The notes: generated by a model not told the origin, from the letters alone. A stretch of 64,000 nucleotides of DNA from Bradyrhizobium sp. AZCC 1721 (GCF_036924715.1 NZ_JAZHSB010000001.1:2037001-2101000); one strand, 5' to 3'; shown: positions 25,302 to 34,832, counted from the first letter of the stretch. Numbers and translations: made by a program.

Positions 25302-28300
25302 ATGAATTTCAATCTTTCCGCGATCGCCGTTCGTGAACGGGCCGTCACCCTGTTCTTCATCGTCCTGCTGGCGGCCGCAGGCGCCTACGCCTTCGTCATG
25401 CTCGGGCGGGCGGAGGACCCCTCCTTCACCATCAAGACCCTGACGGTCACGACGGTATGGCCAGGCGCGACGGCGCGCGAGATGCAGGACCAGGTCGCCG
25501 AGCCGTTGGAGAAGCGGCTTCAGGAGCTGACCTGGTATGACCGGGTGGAGACGACCACACGGCCAGGTTATGCGTACATGACGGTTACGCTGAAGGACAG
25601 CACACCGCCATCCAGCGTGCAGGAGGAGTTCTATCAGGCCCGCAAGAAGCTGGGAGATGAAGCGCGCAAGCTGCCGTCTGGCGTGCTCGGCCCCTTCGTC
25701 AACGACGAATATTCGGACGTGAGCTTCGCCCTCTATGCGCTCAAGGCGAAGGGCATGCCGATGCGGGAACTCGCCAGGCAAGCCGAGACCATTCGCCAGG
25801 ATCTCCTGCACGTGCCCGGCGTCAAGAAGATCAACATCCTCGGTGAACGTCCCGAACAGATATTCATCGAGTTTTCCTATGCCAAACTGGCAACGCTTGG
25901 CGTGTCGGCGCAGGATATCGTTGCCGCCCTGCAGCGGCAGAACACCGTCACACCGGCAGGCTCGATCGACACCAAGGGGCCGCAGGTCTTCATCCGGGTC
26001 GACGGCGCTTATGACAGCGTCCAGGCGATCGCCGACACGCCGATCGTCGCCGCGGGGCGGACGCTGAAACTCTCCGACATCGCCGAAGTCCGCCGCGGCT
26101 ACGAGGATCCTCCCACCTACCTCATCCGCCATCAGGGTGAGCCCACGATCATGCTCGCGGCGGTCATGCAAGAGGGCTGGGATGGCCTAGCGCTCGGCAA
26201 GGCGCTGGAGGAGCGGTCCGCCGCTATCGCTCGGACGCTGCCACTCGGGATGACCCTGGCCAAGGTCAGCGACCAGGCCGTCAACATCACCTCGGCGGTC
26301 GACGAATTCATGATGAAGTTTGCGATGGCGCTCGGCGTGGTGCTGCTGGTGAGCCTGCTCAGCCTCGGCTGGCGCGTCGGCATCGTCGTGGCGGCTGCCG
26401 TCCCTCTGACGCTTGCCGTCGTGTTCCTCATCATGCTGGAAACCGGCCGGTTCTTCGACCGCATCACGCTCGGCGCCCTCATCCTGGCGCTTGGTCTTCT
26501 CGTGGACGACGCCATCATCGCCATCGAGGTGATGGTGGTGAAAATGGAAGAGGGCATGGACCGCATCAAGGCGGCCGCCTACGCGTGGAGCCACACGGCG
26601 GCGCCGATGTTGTCGGGAACACTCGTGACGGTCGCCGGGTTCCTGCCGGTGGGCTTCGCGCGCTCGACGGCCGGCGAATACGCCGGCAACATCTTCTGGG
26701 TCGTGGGGTTCGCCCTCATCGTCTCCTGGATCGTCGCGGTGGTCTTCACGCCCTATCTCGGCGTCAAGATGCTGCCCGCGATCAAGCCGGTCGAAGGCGG
26801 TCACCACGCGATTTACGGCACACCGAACTATCGGCGCCTGCGAGGGCTCATCACCTTCGCCGTGCGTCACAAGTTCGTAACCAGCGGCATCGTCGCCATC
26901 GCTTTCGCGCTGTCCGTCGTCGGCATGGGCGCCGTCAAGCAGCAGTTCTTCCCGACGTCCGACCGGCCCGAAGTGCTGGTGGAGGTTCGCCTGCCGGAAG
27001 GCACCAGCATTGAGACGACGACCGCTACAGTCGAGAAGCTCGAACACTGGCTGGGCCACCAGTCGGAGGCCAAGATCGTCACGAGCTATGTCGGTCAGGG
27101 CGCTCCCCGATTCTTCTTCGCGATGGCGCCGGAGCTGCCTGATCCGGCCTTCGCCAAGATCGTCGTACTTACACCGGACGCGGAGGCGCGCGAGGCTTTG
27201 AAGCACCGGCTCCGACAGGCGGCGTCAGAGGGGCTTGCGCCTGAGGCCAATGTGCGCGTCACTCAGCTTGTGTTCGGACCCTACACGCCGTTCCCGGTCG
27301 AGTTTCGGGTCATGGGGCCTGATCCGGCGCAACTGTACGCTATCTCTGAAAAAGCCCTCGATATCATGCGTGGCGTTCCCGATGTGCGGCAAGCCAACCG
27401 CGATTGGGGCAATCGCACGCCCGTGCTCCGTTTCATCCCGGATCAGGATCGACTGAACCTCATCGGCCTCTCGCCAGCGGAGGTCGGCCGGCAACTCCAG
27501 TTCCTCCTCACTGGCATCCCCGTTACGCAGGTCCGCGAGGACATCCGCAATGTCCCCATCGTGGCACGCAGCGCCGGCGGCGAGCGACTGGATCCGGCGC
27601 GTCTGGCGGATTTCTCCCTGATGAGCCGGGACGGCCGCCCGATTCCGCTCGACCAGATCGGCCATTCGGAAATCCGTCTGGAAGAGCCGATCATGAAGCG
27701 CCGCGATCGCACACCCGTGGTCACGATTCGCTCTGATATCAATGAAGCGACCCAGCCTCCAGAGGTCTCCAAGGAGATCAAGACGGCTCTTCAGCCGCTG
27801 ATCGCATCGCTTCCGGCCGGCTATCGCATCGAATTGGGCGGATCGATCGAGGAGGCAACCAAGGCCAATGACGCGTTGGCGACGGTCTTTCCCGCCATGA
27901 TCGCCGCCATGCTGATCGTCATCATGCTGCAGGTGCGATCCTTCTCGACGATGGCCATGGTCATGCTGACGGCACCGCTTGGCCTCGTCGGCGTCGTGCC
28001 CGTGTTGCTCGCCTTCAATCAGCCCTTCGGATTCAATGCCATTCTGGGCCTGATCGGACTGGCCGGCATCCTGATGCGCAACACGCTGATCCTGACCGAA
28101 CAAATCAAGGAGAACCGTGCTGCCGGCCTTGACGACTATCACGCCGTCATCGAGGCCACGGTGCAACGCACGAGGCCGGTGATCCTGACCGCACTTGCCG
28201 CCGTGCTGGCCTTCATCCCTCTCACGCATTCCGTCTTCTGGGGATCGATGGCCTATACGCTGATCGGCGGCACCGCGGTCGGCACGGTGCTGATCCTGCT

Positions 28301-28412
28301 GTTCCTTCCTGCGCTTTACGCCGCGTGGTTTCGGATCAAGCCGACTGCAGATGAGATCCATGGGGATTCGACGGAGGAACCGGAATTGCGAACAGCAATG
28401 GCTGCCGAGTAG
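25302..28412 (+). CDS. RND (HAE1-type) multidrug efflux permease
   Basis: 1036 residues, inner-membrane proton-driven pump. ATG 25302 has AGGAG ~10 bases upstream; GTG 25299 is one codon earlier. TM1 is AVTLFFIVLLAAAGAYAFVM; the proton-relay acidic pair is in TM4 (LGLLVDDAIIAIEVMVVK); TM10 has GILMRNTLIL, with Arg-Asn in place of the AcrB Lys, as in a common RND subgroup. Two large periplasmic loops of the porter domain are present. Pairs with the adaptor at 23578. Substrates are unknown; TetR control through TAGA-N12-TCTA sites suggests induction by an organic compound. Confidence 0.9.
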   Translation: MNFNLSAIAVRERAVTLFFIVLLAAAGAYAFVMLGRAEDPSFTIKTLTVTTVWPGATAREMQDQVAEPLEKRLQELTWYDRVETTTRPGYAYMTVTLKDSTPPSSVQEEFYQARKKLGDEARKLPSGVLGPFVNDEYSDVSFALYALKAKGMPMRELARQAETIRQDLLHVPGVKKINILGERPEQIFIEFSYAKLATLGVSAQDIVAALQRQNTVTPAGSIDTKGPQVFIRVDGAYDSVQAIADTPIVAAGRTLKLSDIAEVRRGYEDPPTYLIRHQGEPTIMLAAVMQEGWDGLALGKALEERSAAIARTLPLGMTLAKVSDQAVNITSAVDEFMMKFAMALGVVLLVSLLSLGWRVGIVVAAAVPLTLAVVFLIMLETGRFFDRITLGALILALGLLVDDAIIAIEVMVVKMEEGMDRIKAAAYAWSHTAAPMLSGTLVTVAGFLPVGFARSTAGEYAGNIFWVVGFALIVSWIVAVVFTPYLGVKMLPAIKPVEGGHHAIYGTPNYRRLRGLITFAVRHKFVTSGIVAIAFALSVVGMGAVKQQFFPTSDRPEVLVEVRLPEGTSIETTTATVEKLEHWLGHQSEAKIVTSYVGQGAPRFFFAMAPELPDPAFAKIVVLTPDAEAREALKHRLRQAASEGLAPEANVRVTQLVFGPYTPFPVEFRVMGPDPAQLYAISEKALDIMRGVPDVRQANRDWGNRTPVLRFIPDQDRLNLIGLSPAEVGRQLQFLLTGIPVTQVREDIRNVPIVARSAGGERLDPARLADFSLMSRDGRPIPLDQIGHSEIRLEEPIMKRRDRTPVVTIRSDINEATQPPEVSKEIKTALQPLIASLPAGYRIELGGSIEEATKANDALATVFPAMIAAMLIVIMLQVRSFSTMAMVMLTAPLGLVGVVPVLLAFNQPFGFNAILGLIGLAGILMRNTLILTEQIKENRAAGLDDYHAVIEATVQRTRPVILTALAAVLAFIPLTHSVFWGSMAYTLIGGTAVGTVLILLFLPALYAAWFRIKPTADEIHGDSTEEPELRTAMAAE

Positions 28413-28427
28413 GGCTTTGTTGTATCC

Positions 28428-29042
28428 ATGAATCGTCCAGTCCGAACGGGAGCTGATCCAGATGAGGCGCGCGCGCGCATCCTGGAGGTGGCGGAGGAGC
28501 ACTTTCGCCGCATCGGTTACCACAAGACGTCGATGGCCGACATCGCCTCTGAACTCGGCATGAGTCCGGCGAATGTCTACCGCTTCTTTTCCTCCAGGGA
28601 TGCGATCAACGAGTCGATCTGCGGGCGTGTCTTGAACGAGGTTGCTGACATCGCCTCTGCGATCGCACGCACGAACGTGCCGGCCATGGAAAAACTCGAC
28701 CGGCTCCTGACCGCCGTTCACCGCCACAACAAGATGACGCTGGTCGAGGAAAAGCACATGCACGACCTGATTGTCGTCGCCATGCATGAGAACTGGACGA
28801 TCATCAAGGCGCACGTCGAACGGATGGTGGCGATCTTCGAGGCGATCATATGCGAGGGCATCGAAGCGGGCGAGTTCGAGGTCGAAGATGCCGCGAAAGC
28901 CGCGCGAGCTGTCAAATCCGCCTTCACGCCATTCTTCCATCCGAGTCTGATCGAGCACTGCGTTCGACACGGCGAAGATACCGAAGCAGACCTGCGCAAC
29001 CAGATCCGCTTCATCCTGAAGGCTCTCGGCAAGTCTGACTAA
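28428..29042 (+). CDS. TetR-family regulator downstream of the RND pump
   Basis: 204 residues from ATG 28428. HTH: TSMADIASELGMSPANVYRF, then FSSRDAINESICGRVL. The C-terminal domain (EEKHMHDLIVVAMHENW, FFHPSLIEHC) is of a TetR type often found beside RND operons. It starts 15 bp after the pump gene and is likely co-transcribed. It is a different subfamily from the TetR at 22786, so the pump may have two regulators, one from each parent of this mosaic locus. Confidence 0.85.
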   Translation: MNRPVRTGADPDEARARILEVAEEHFRRIGYHKTSMADIASELGMSPANVYRFFSSRDAINESICGRVLNEVADIASAIARTNVPAMEKLDRLLTAVHRHNKMTLVEEKHMHDLIVVAMHENWTIIKAHVERMVAIFEAIICEGIEAGEFEVEDAAKAARAVKSAFTPFFHPSLIEHCVRHGEDTEADLRNQIRFILKALGKSD

Positions 29043-29061
29043 CGGTCTGCCGCATTGAGGC

Positions 29062-29103
29062 CTGTGGTTCCGGATTAAGCCGACTACCTTCGGTGTCTCG
29101 TAA
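29062..29103 (+). pseudogene. 3' scrap of a second RND permease gene
   Basis: CTG 29062 to TAA 29101-29103 encodes LWFRIKPTTFGVS, matching the end of the RND pump (AAWFRIKPTADE) and the usual RND ending GLWFRIK. Just upstream, CTGCCGCATTG looks like a damaged LPAL. It lies after the TetR gene, so it is not part of the intact pump. Confidence 0.6.
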
Positions 29104-29189
29104 AGCTGTATCAGACCATGAAGCGTTGCCAACATCAGATGTTGTGCAGCCGGAGCTGGCCAGGAGGACGCCGCACGCGGGCTATGTTG

Positions 29190-31439
29190 TCACGCGAAGT
29201 TGACGCTCTTGTTTAAGGGCAGTTCGCGCACACGCTTTCCGGTGAGAGCAAAGATGGCGTTCGCGAGCGCCGGTGCCGCAGGCGGAACGGGGGGTTCGCC
29301 AATTCCGCGCACTTCACTGCCAAGCTGCAATCCCTTGACGATGATTTCCGGTGCCTGATGGAATCTCATTCCCTCGAACGCGTGATAGTTGGTCTGGGCC
29401 GGCGCGAAGTTGTCGTAGGTCAGCTCACAATTCATCGCGTGGCCCAAGCCCCAGATAATGCCTCCCTGGATTTGCGCCTCGAAATTGATCGGGTCGAGAA
29501 CCCGCCCCACCTCGCAAACGGCGTATACCCTGTCGATTCTGATGCCTTGAGCCGTATCGCTCACTTCAACGACTTGGGCCATCGGTACGCCAAATGATAA
29601 GGTCAGGGCGACCCCACGAGCGCGCCTGCTGTCTATTCGCGGCCCTTTCCATTCAGAAATATCTCGCAAGGTCTCCAGGACCGCCTTCGAGGTCTTATGA
29701 TTGCATAGACGAATAAGTTCCGACATCGGATCAGCGCCGGCGGCATGGATCAATTCGTCCAGGAAGGAAGCGTGATGAAACCCATTCGCCGAGGCTCCAA
29801 CCGATCGCCAGGGGCTGACGGGCACCATTTCTTTCGCGCGGTAACCTGTCACCCGGTAGTTCGGTATTGCGAAAGGTTGATCCCAAACACCATTGACACT
29901 CGTAGTGTCGGGACCGGGAGGAACGGGCGCCTGCAGACGGTTAAACCAAGAGGCTCCCATCGATTGGCCCGCGATATCGATACTCATGCTCTCAACCTTG
30001 CCATCGCGAACCGTTCCCCTTGCGCGCGAGAGCTGGATCGGGCGCGGATAGTCGTGCGCCATGTTCTCTTCTCGGCTCCAAGTCATTTTGACCGGAACGC
30101 CTTCCATCGCAATCGCAAGCTCGATGGCCTGCAACGCATAGGTGTCGTCGAGTCGCGCTCCGAAGCTTCCGCCGATTGGCTGAGCGTGCACATGAACCTT
30201 GTCTTCCGGCAGTTGGGCCAGCTTCGCAGCATGCATCTGGAGAAATAGCGGGATCTGCGTTCCCGTCCAGATGTCGAGCCGTTCCTTCGTATAGAGCACA
30301 ACCGCATTCATGGGCTCGAGGGGCGCGTGAGCCAGATATGGCGTTCGATACTCCGCCTCAATCGACTTGGATGCGCCGGCCAATGCCTTCTCGACGTCTC
30401 CGTCGTTGCGAAGTCGGCTGTCCTGCAGGTCTTTGGAGAACGAATTCTCCAATACCTTCCACATTCCAGCAGAGTTGGCCGGATAGGGAGGATCGTTCCA
30501 TTCGATCTTGATCGCGGCCGCGGCCTGAAAGGCTCTCCACGTGTTATCGGCGATGACGCCTACACCGTCTTTGACCGGGACGATCTTTTTCACGCCCCTC
30601 ATCTTTTCCGCGCCAGAAGCATCATATCGTTTGATCGTGCCTCCCATGCTGGGATTGGCACGCACGGTTGCGTACAGCATCCGGTCCAAACGAACATCAA
30701 TCCCATACTGCTGTGTACCGGTAGACTTCGCAACGATATCGATCCTGCGCATGCTCTTGCCGATGTAACGCCACTCCTGTTCCGATCGGAGCGTGACATC
30801 AGTAATGGGCTCAAGCTGCGCTGCCTCGACGGCTAGTTCCGCGTAGGTAACGGACTTGCCATCGGGGAAGATGACCTGGCCGTCCTTGGTTTTCAGTTGC
30901 GATCTGGACACTCCCGATCTCCTGGCGGCCGCCTCCTTCAGAGTCTCGCGCGCAACCGCCCCCGCCACGCGAAGTTTATGATATCCATCGGGTACAGTGG
31001 AGGAACCACCGGTGATCTGCATACCTAGCAGACGGCTTAACACTTCGCCGCCACCACGCGCGCTCCGGGCCAAGAAGCCATCATCGATTGTAGCAAAGGG
31101 CAGGCTATCGTCCATGATCCGGCTGTTGAAGTATGCCGGACTGGGCGGACCAGGATCGATGCGAACCTTATGCGGATCCACATCGAGCTCTTCAGCAATG
31201 AGATGAGCTTGGATGGAATAGGAGCCTTGGCCTTTATCGGCCCGCGGAGTAATAAGCGTGACGCCCTTCGCATCGACGCGGACGTAGGGCGTGATCGCGG
31301 CTTCGCCCGGCGGGAGGCCTTTGAGCAACGGATTGAGAGGTTCCTTGCGCAAGTTGTAATAGCCGAACGCTACGCCACCGGCGATCGCAGCAGATCCGAT
31401 CAGAAACGTGCGTCGTGCAATTTTTCCAAGCCGAGCCAC
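29190..31439 (-). CDS. Molybdopterin-binding aldehyde/N-heterocycle oxidoreductase, large subunit (IorB-like)
   Basis: 749 residues of the xanthine dehydrogenase family, single-chain isoquinoline-1-oxidoreductase beta type. GTG 31439 lies one base after the small-subunit stop. The N-terminus is a Tat signal (KIARRTFLIGSAAIAGG), so a periplasmic enzyme is likely. Molybdenum-site motifs: QPIGGSFGARLDD, SPWRSVGASANGFHHASFLD and the catalytic Glu in RGIGEPPVPPAAPAL. It hydroxylates an aldehyde or N-heteroaromatic ring with water and passes electrons through the 2Fe-2S subunit. No FAD subunit or cytochrome c gene is nearby. Confidence 0.85.
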   Translation of the reverse strand: MARLGKIARRTFLIGSAAIAGGVAFGYYNLRKEPLNPLLKGLPPGEAAITPYVRVDAKGVTLITPRADKGQGSYSIQAHLIAEELDVDPHKVRIDPGPPSPAYFNSRIMDDSLPFATIDDGFLARSARGGGEVLSRLLGMQITGGSSTVPDGYHKLRVAGAVARETLKEAAARRSGVSRSQLKTKDGQVIFPDGKSVTYAELAVEAAQLEPITDVTLRSEQEWRYIGKSMRRIDIVAKSTGTQQYGIDVRLDRMLYATVRANPSMGGTIKRYDASGAEKMRGVKKIVPVKDGVGVIADNTWRAFQAAAAIKIEWNDPPYPANSAGMWKVLENSFSKDLQDSRLRNDGDVEKALAGASKSIEAEYRTPYLAHAPLEPMNAVVLYTKERLDIWTGTQIPLFLQMHAAKLAQLPEDKVHVHAQPIGGSFGARLDDTYALQAIELAIAMEGVPVKMTWSREENMAHDYPRPIQLSRARGTVRDGKVESMSIDIAGQSMGASWFNRLQAPVPPGPDTTSVNGVWDQPFAIPNYRVTGYRAKEMVPVSPWRSVGASANGFHHASFLDELIHAAGADPMSELIRLCNHKTSKAVLETLRDISEWKGPRIDSRRARGVALTLSFGVPMAQVVEVSDTAQGIRIDRVYAVCEVGRVLDPINFEAQIQGGIIWGLGHAMNCELTYDNFAPAQTNYHAFEGMRFHQAPEIIVKGLQLGSEVRGIGEPPVPPAAPALANAIFALTGKRVRELPLNKSVNFA

Positions 31440-31440
31440 G

Positions 31441-31899
31441 CTATTTCCCTTTCATCATCTGGGCTGCAGTTTTGACGGCGCTGTGGATGCGAGGATAAGT
31501 TCCGCATCGGCAAAGATTTCCGCTCATAGCGTCGGCAATATCGGTCTCAGACGGATCGGGGGTTCTCGACAGGAAGGCTGCTGCAGTCATCATTTGGCCG
31601 GACTGACAATAGCCGCACTGCGCAACTTGGTGCTCGATCCAAGCCTGCTGAACCACGTGTGGGTTTGCCGGCGTTCCGAGACCCTCGATCGTCGTGACGC
31701 TGCCGCGAACCTCGCCAGCACTGATCGAGCAGGAACGAACCGCCGCACCGTCGACATGCACGGTGCACGCACCGCAAAGCCCGGCGCCGCAGCCATACTT
31801 CGGTCCCGTAATGCCGAGTTCATCCCGAAGCACCCAAAGAAGCGGAATTTCCGGTTCGATGTCCAAGTCGTGCCGCTTGCCATTGACGGTCAATTGCAT
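31441..31899 (-). CDS. 2Fe-2S subunit of the molybdenum hydroxylase (IorA-like)
   Basis: 152 residues from ATG 31899 ([20 protein letters not shown]), with GGAG 8 bases upstream. Plant-type 2Fe-2S motif [18 protein letters not shown] near residues 38-55 and the second, helical 2Fe-2S domain with [10 protein letters not shown] and [11 protein letters not shown]. It has no Tat signal and is probably carried to the periplasm with the large subunit. The two genes overlap closely (1 bp apart) and form the whole recognisable operon. Confidence 0.88.
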   Translation of the reverse strand: MQLTVNGKRHDLDIEPEIPLLWVLRDELGITGPKYGCGAGLCGACTVHVDGAAVRSCSISAGEVRGSVTTIEGLGTPANPHVVQQAWIEHQVAQCGYCQSGQMMTAAAFLSRTPDPSETDIADAMSGNLCRCGTYPRIHSAVKTAAQMMKGK

Positions 31900-32042
31900 T
31901 GCGAATGCTCCAGCGATTGAGAAAACGACGATGGCGCCCGTCTGCTCTTCAGGAGCTCCCAACACTATTGGCAGAGTTGAGGTCCCGCGGACAACGCGCG
32001 GTCATTCCCTATGAGTCGTTCCTCGTCTATTACCAGACTTGA

Positions 32043-32070
32043 CTAGTTTTTTGCAAGTGACTAAGTTTGT
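32043..32070. promoter_or_regulatory. Tandem GACTA repeats upstream of the Fe-S/SCP2 gene
   Basis: TTGACTAGTTTTTT (from 32039) is followed by GTGACTAAGTTTGT (from 32057), an imperfect direct repeat ~18 bp apart. GCAAGTGACTA at 32053-32063 is identical to bases upstream of the iron alcohol dehydrogenase (21191-21201). Possibly regulator half-sites. Confidence 0.3.
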
Positions 32071-32133
32071 TCAGACATTTTGATTTGAGCGAGATCGGAG
32101 CCGATTTGGACCTGCTGATGAGGGAGCTGGTGT

Positions 32134-33474
32134 GTGGTCGATTTAGCGAGTCATCCAACCGTTGTAGCGCATCGAGCTGAGACAAAAGCGTCGCGGCCGC
32201 ACACATTGGACGCCGATCGGCTCCGGTCATTGTGTTTGGAGGCTGGGGCGGACGACGTAGGCTTCGTCGAAGTCGATCGCGAAGATATCGCCGCGCACCG
32301 CGCAGATATCATCGGCGTGTTTCCCCGCACGAAGTCGATCATCAGCATTGTGTGCCGGATGAATCGCGAGAACATCCGAACTCCAATGCGGTCCATCGCA
32401 AACATCGAGTTTCACCACGTTGTTCACAAGACCGACGACGTCGTTCGAGAGATCGTCAGTAGGTTGGAGGCCATCGGCGTTCGAGCGATCAATGCGGCTG
32501 CCGTTGGTTTTCCCATGGAAATGGACCGCTTCGGCGCGGGCAAGCAATGGCTGGTATCGCACAAGCCGATTGCCGAAGCGGCCGGCCTTGGTAGGATGGG
32601 CATTCATCGCAACGTCATCCATCCTAGGTTCGGCAACTTTGTTCTTCTCGGGACCGTTTTGCTGGACGCTGAGATCAGTGCTTATTCGCGACCACTCGAC
32701 TACAGCCCTTGTCTGGAATGCAAGCTGTGCGTTTCCGCCTGTCCCACCGGTGCGATCGCACCGGACGGGAATTTTGATTTCGCGGCCTGCTACACGCACA
32801 ACTATCGCGAATTCGCAGGCGGTTTCACCGATTGGGTGAATGGGATCGCCGACAGTCGGGATTCGCGTGCCTATCGGGACAGGTTCACGCCGGCAGAAAC
32901 GGCTTCAATGTGGCAAAGCCTTTCCTTTGGTGCGAACTACAAAGCCGCTTACTGTATGGCGGTGTGTCCTGCAGGCGAAGATGTGATTGGTCCCTATCTC
33001 GCCGACCGAAAGCAATACATGGAGGAGGTAGCCAAACCCCTAAGCGAAAAGGTTGAGACAGTCTATGTCGTCGCCGGATCGGACGCCGAAGCCTACGTGC
33101 CCCGCCGCTTCCCGCACAAGCCGATCAAGCGCGTCCGCAACGGACTCTCGAACATACGTTCGATTCTTGCCTTTCTGAGATCGCTTACATTAGTCTTTCA
33201 GCGAGGACGTTCTGCCGGCCTTAATGCGACGTTTCATTTCACGTTCGTGGGCCGCGAACCCGCGGAAGTGACCGTTGAAATCAGGAACAAGACGATAAAG
33301 GTCACCAACGGTCGTCAGGGTGCGGCGGATTTCGCCATGACAGCCGATAGTGACGCTTGGCTGAGCTTCCTGCGCAAAGAGGTGAAGTTGCCCTGGCTGC
33401 TGCTGCGCAGAAAGCTTCGCTTCCGCGGTTCACCGAGGCTCCTGCAGGCCTTCGGTCGATGTTTTCCGTCTTGA
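32134..33474 (+). CDS. QueG-like 4Fe-4S protein fused to an SCP2-like domain
   Basis: 446 residues; GTG 32134 follows GGGAG. Residues ~25-290 resemble the epoxyqueuosine reductase/reductive-dehalogenase Fe-S fold: CLECKLCVSACPTGAI (Cys193, 196, 199, 203) binds one 4Fe-4S cluster, and Cys219 with CMAVCPAG (Cys274, 278) would give part of a second. Residues ~355-446 look like an SCP2 sterol-carrier domain: LNATFHFTFVGREPAEVTVE, then VTNGRQGAADFAMTADSDAW. No queuosine genes are nearby and the corrinoid site cannot be judged. An electron-transfer role on a lipid-like or CoA-bound substrate is a guess. Confidence 0.7.
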   Translation: MVDLASHPTVVAHRAETKASRPHTLDADRLRSLCLEAGADDVGFVEVDREDIAAHRADIIGVFPRTKSIISIVCRMNRENIRTPMRSIANIEFHHVVHKTDDVVREIVSRLEAIGVRAINAAAVGFPMEMDRFGAGKQWLVSHKPIAEAAGLGRMGIHRNVIHPRFGNFVLLGTVLLDAEISAYSRPLDYSPCLECKLCVSACPTGAIAPDGNFDFAACYTHNYREFAGGFTDWVNGIADSRDSRAYRDRFTPAETASMWQSLSFGANYKAAYCMAVCPAGEDVIGPYLADRKQYMEEVAKPLSEKVETVYVVAGSDAEAYVPRRFPHKPIKRVRNGLSNIRSILAFLRSLTLVFQRGRSAGLNATFHFTFVGREPAEVTVEIRNKTIKVTNGRQGAADFAMTADSDAWLSFLRKEVKLPWLLLRRKLRFRGSPRLLQAFGRCFPS

Positions 33475-33585
33475 TTTCTCGAATGTAGGCGGACCGCAGG
33501 TGGCCTGCCCCAATATTCGATCAGTGGCGCTGGGTTCGTCCCAGCGTGCCCAAGCACAGCTCGCGGGGCGTCCGAGGAGGAAAAG

Positions 33586-34503
33586 ATGGAATCTCCGATC
33601 TTAATCACTGGTGCCGCAGGAACGGTTGGTCACGCCGTGTGCGAGCTACTGATCGGACGAGGATCCAAGGTGAGGGCGCTAGTGCGCAATGAGGATGTTC
33701 GGTCGGCCAAACTAGCCGAACGCGGTGTTGAGGTTGTCGTCGGGGATCTTCTCGATCTGCATGCGATGCATCGCGCCATTGAGGGTTGCGAGCGAATTTA
33801 CTTCGGTATGACTGTGTCGGCTCAGTATCTCGAGGCGACCGTTAATGCCGCCGCCGTCGCGAAACATCACAACGTGAGTGCATTCGTGAACATCTCACAA
33901 ATGACAGTCTCGCAAATGGGAATCAATTCGACCACAGACAGCCCACAGCAGAAGCTGCACTGGCTCGCGGAGCAGGCGCTGAATTGGTCTGGGGTGCCTG
34001 TCGTGCATGTCCGTCCGACCTCATTCCTGGATACCTTCTTCCTCAGGTTATCGGCGAATTCAATCCGCGAGCATCAGCAAATTCGACTGCCCTTCGGGAA
34101 TGGAAAGACCTCGCCGATCGCCAGTGAAGATGTTGCGCGGGTGATCGCTGCGATCATCGAAGACCCGGCCCGGCACATCGGCAAGATATACGAACTGACT
34201 GGCCCGCGTTCCCAGGATATGAACGGGGTTGCTGAAGAGTTCTCCAAGGCTCTCGGACGTCCAATCACTTATGTGAACGTACCCTGGGAACCTTGGCGCA
34301 AGCAGCTGGAGGATAGCGGCAGGTTGTCTCCGCATGCGCTTGCCCATCTCGCAACAATGGCTCTTCTTAAACAGCAGAATCGATATAACCGCTTGACGTC
34401 GGATGTGGAGAAGGTCACTGGCACGCCGCCGCTCAGCGTTTACGACTTTGTCCTGCGCCACGCCAATGTGTATACGGCGGCAGACGAGGAATTCCTGCCA
34501 TGA
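33586..34503 (+). CDS. NmrA-like NAD(P)-binding oxidoreductase
   Basis: 305 residues from ATG 33586 with GGAGGAAAAG upstream. Rossmann motif ILITGAAGTVGHAVCELLIG; RALVRNEDVRSAKLAERGVE follows, then VNISQMTVSQMG. Paralogue of 7534-8517. No classical YxxxK. Probably a quinone or enone reductase. Its last 4 bases overlap the next gene (ATGA), so the two are translationally coupled. Confidence 0.82.
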   Translation: MESPILITGAAGTVGHAVCELLIGRGSKVRALVRNEDVRSAKLAERGVEVVVGDLLDLHAMHRAIEGCERIYFGMTVSAQYLEATVNAAAVAKHHNVSAFVNISQMTVSQMGINSTTDSPQQKLHWLAEQALNWSGVPVVHVRPTSFLDTFFLRLSANSIREHQQIRLPFGNGKTSPIASEDVARVIAAIIEDPARHIGKIYELTGPRSQDMNGVAEEFSKALGRPITYVNVPWEPWRKQLEDSGRLSPHALAHLATMALLKQQNRYNRLTSDVEKVTGTPPLSVYDFVLRHANVYTAADEEFLP

Positions 34504-34832
34504 AGCGCGCCGCGTGGCTGACCCTGATCATGCTGACTACATCCGCACCGGCGCGTGATGATGGACGCTACGCCAATTCACCGTTGAAAGGATGGTTCGA
34601 CCACAGCGAATTCGGGCCATGCTGCTCGGACGCGGATGGATACGTTGTTGCCGACGTCGATTGGGAATCACATCACGGGCACTATCGTGTGCGCATCGAC
34701 CATGAGTGGGTGATGGTGCCTGACGGCGCCGTTGTCACTCAGCCGAACAAGATCGGGCGGACCATGGTGTGGAAGTATTATATCGACGGTCGCCCGCGGG
34801 TCCGCTGCTTCATGCCGGGCAGCATGATGTGA
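34500..34832 (+). CDS. Small exported protein of unknown function
   Basis: 110 residues. N-terminal signal peptide MKRAAWLTLIMLTTSAPARD, then a mature part with GWFDHSEFGPCCSDADGYVV, DVDWESHHGHYRVRIDHEWV and a C-terminal RPRVRCFMPGSMM. The CC pair and the late Cys could form a disulfide. I recognise this pattern from Bradyrhizobiaceae hypothetical proteins; no function known. Starts inside the stop of the NmrA-like gene. Confidence 0.72.
   Translation: MKRAAWLTLIMLTTSAPARDDGRYANSPLKGWFDHSEFGPCCSDADGYVVADVDWESHHGHYRVRIDHEWVMVPDGAVVTQPNKIGRTMVWKYYIDGRPRVRCFMPGSMM

Noticed and set aside
25104..26171. 355-codon minus-strand frame over the RND start
   Set aside because: Composition of a shadow frame; crosses the NTF2-like extension and the pump start.
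27225..29135. 636-codon minus-strand frame opposite the RND pump and TetR
   Set aside because: Lies opposite two strong genes, is rich in Arg, Asp and His as expected for an antisense frame of GC-rich DNA, and shows no domain.
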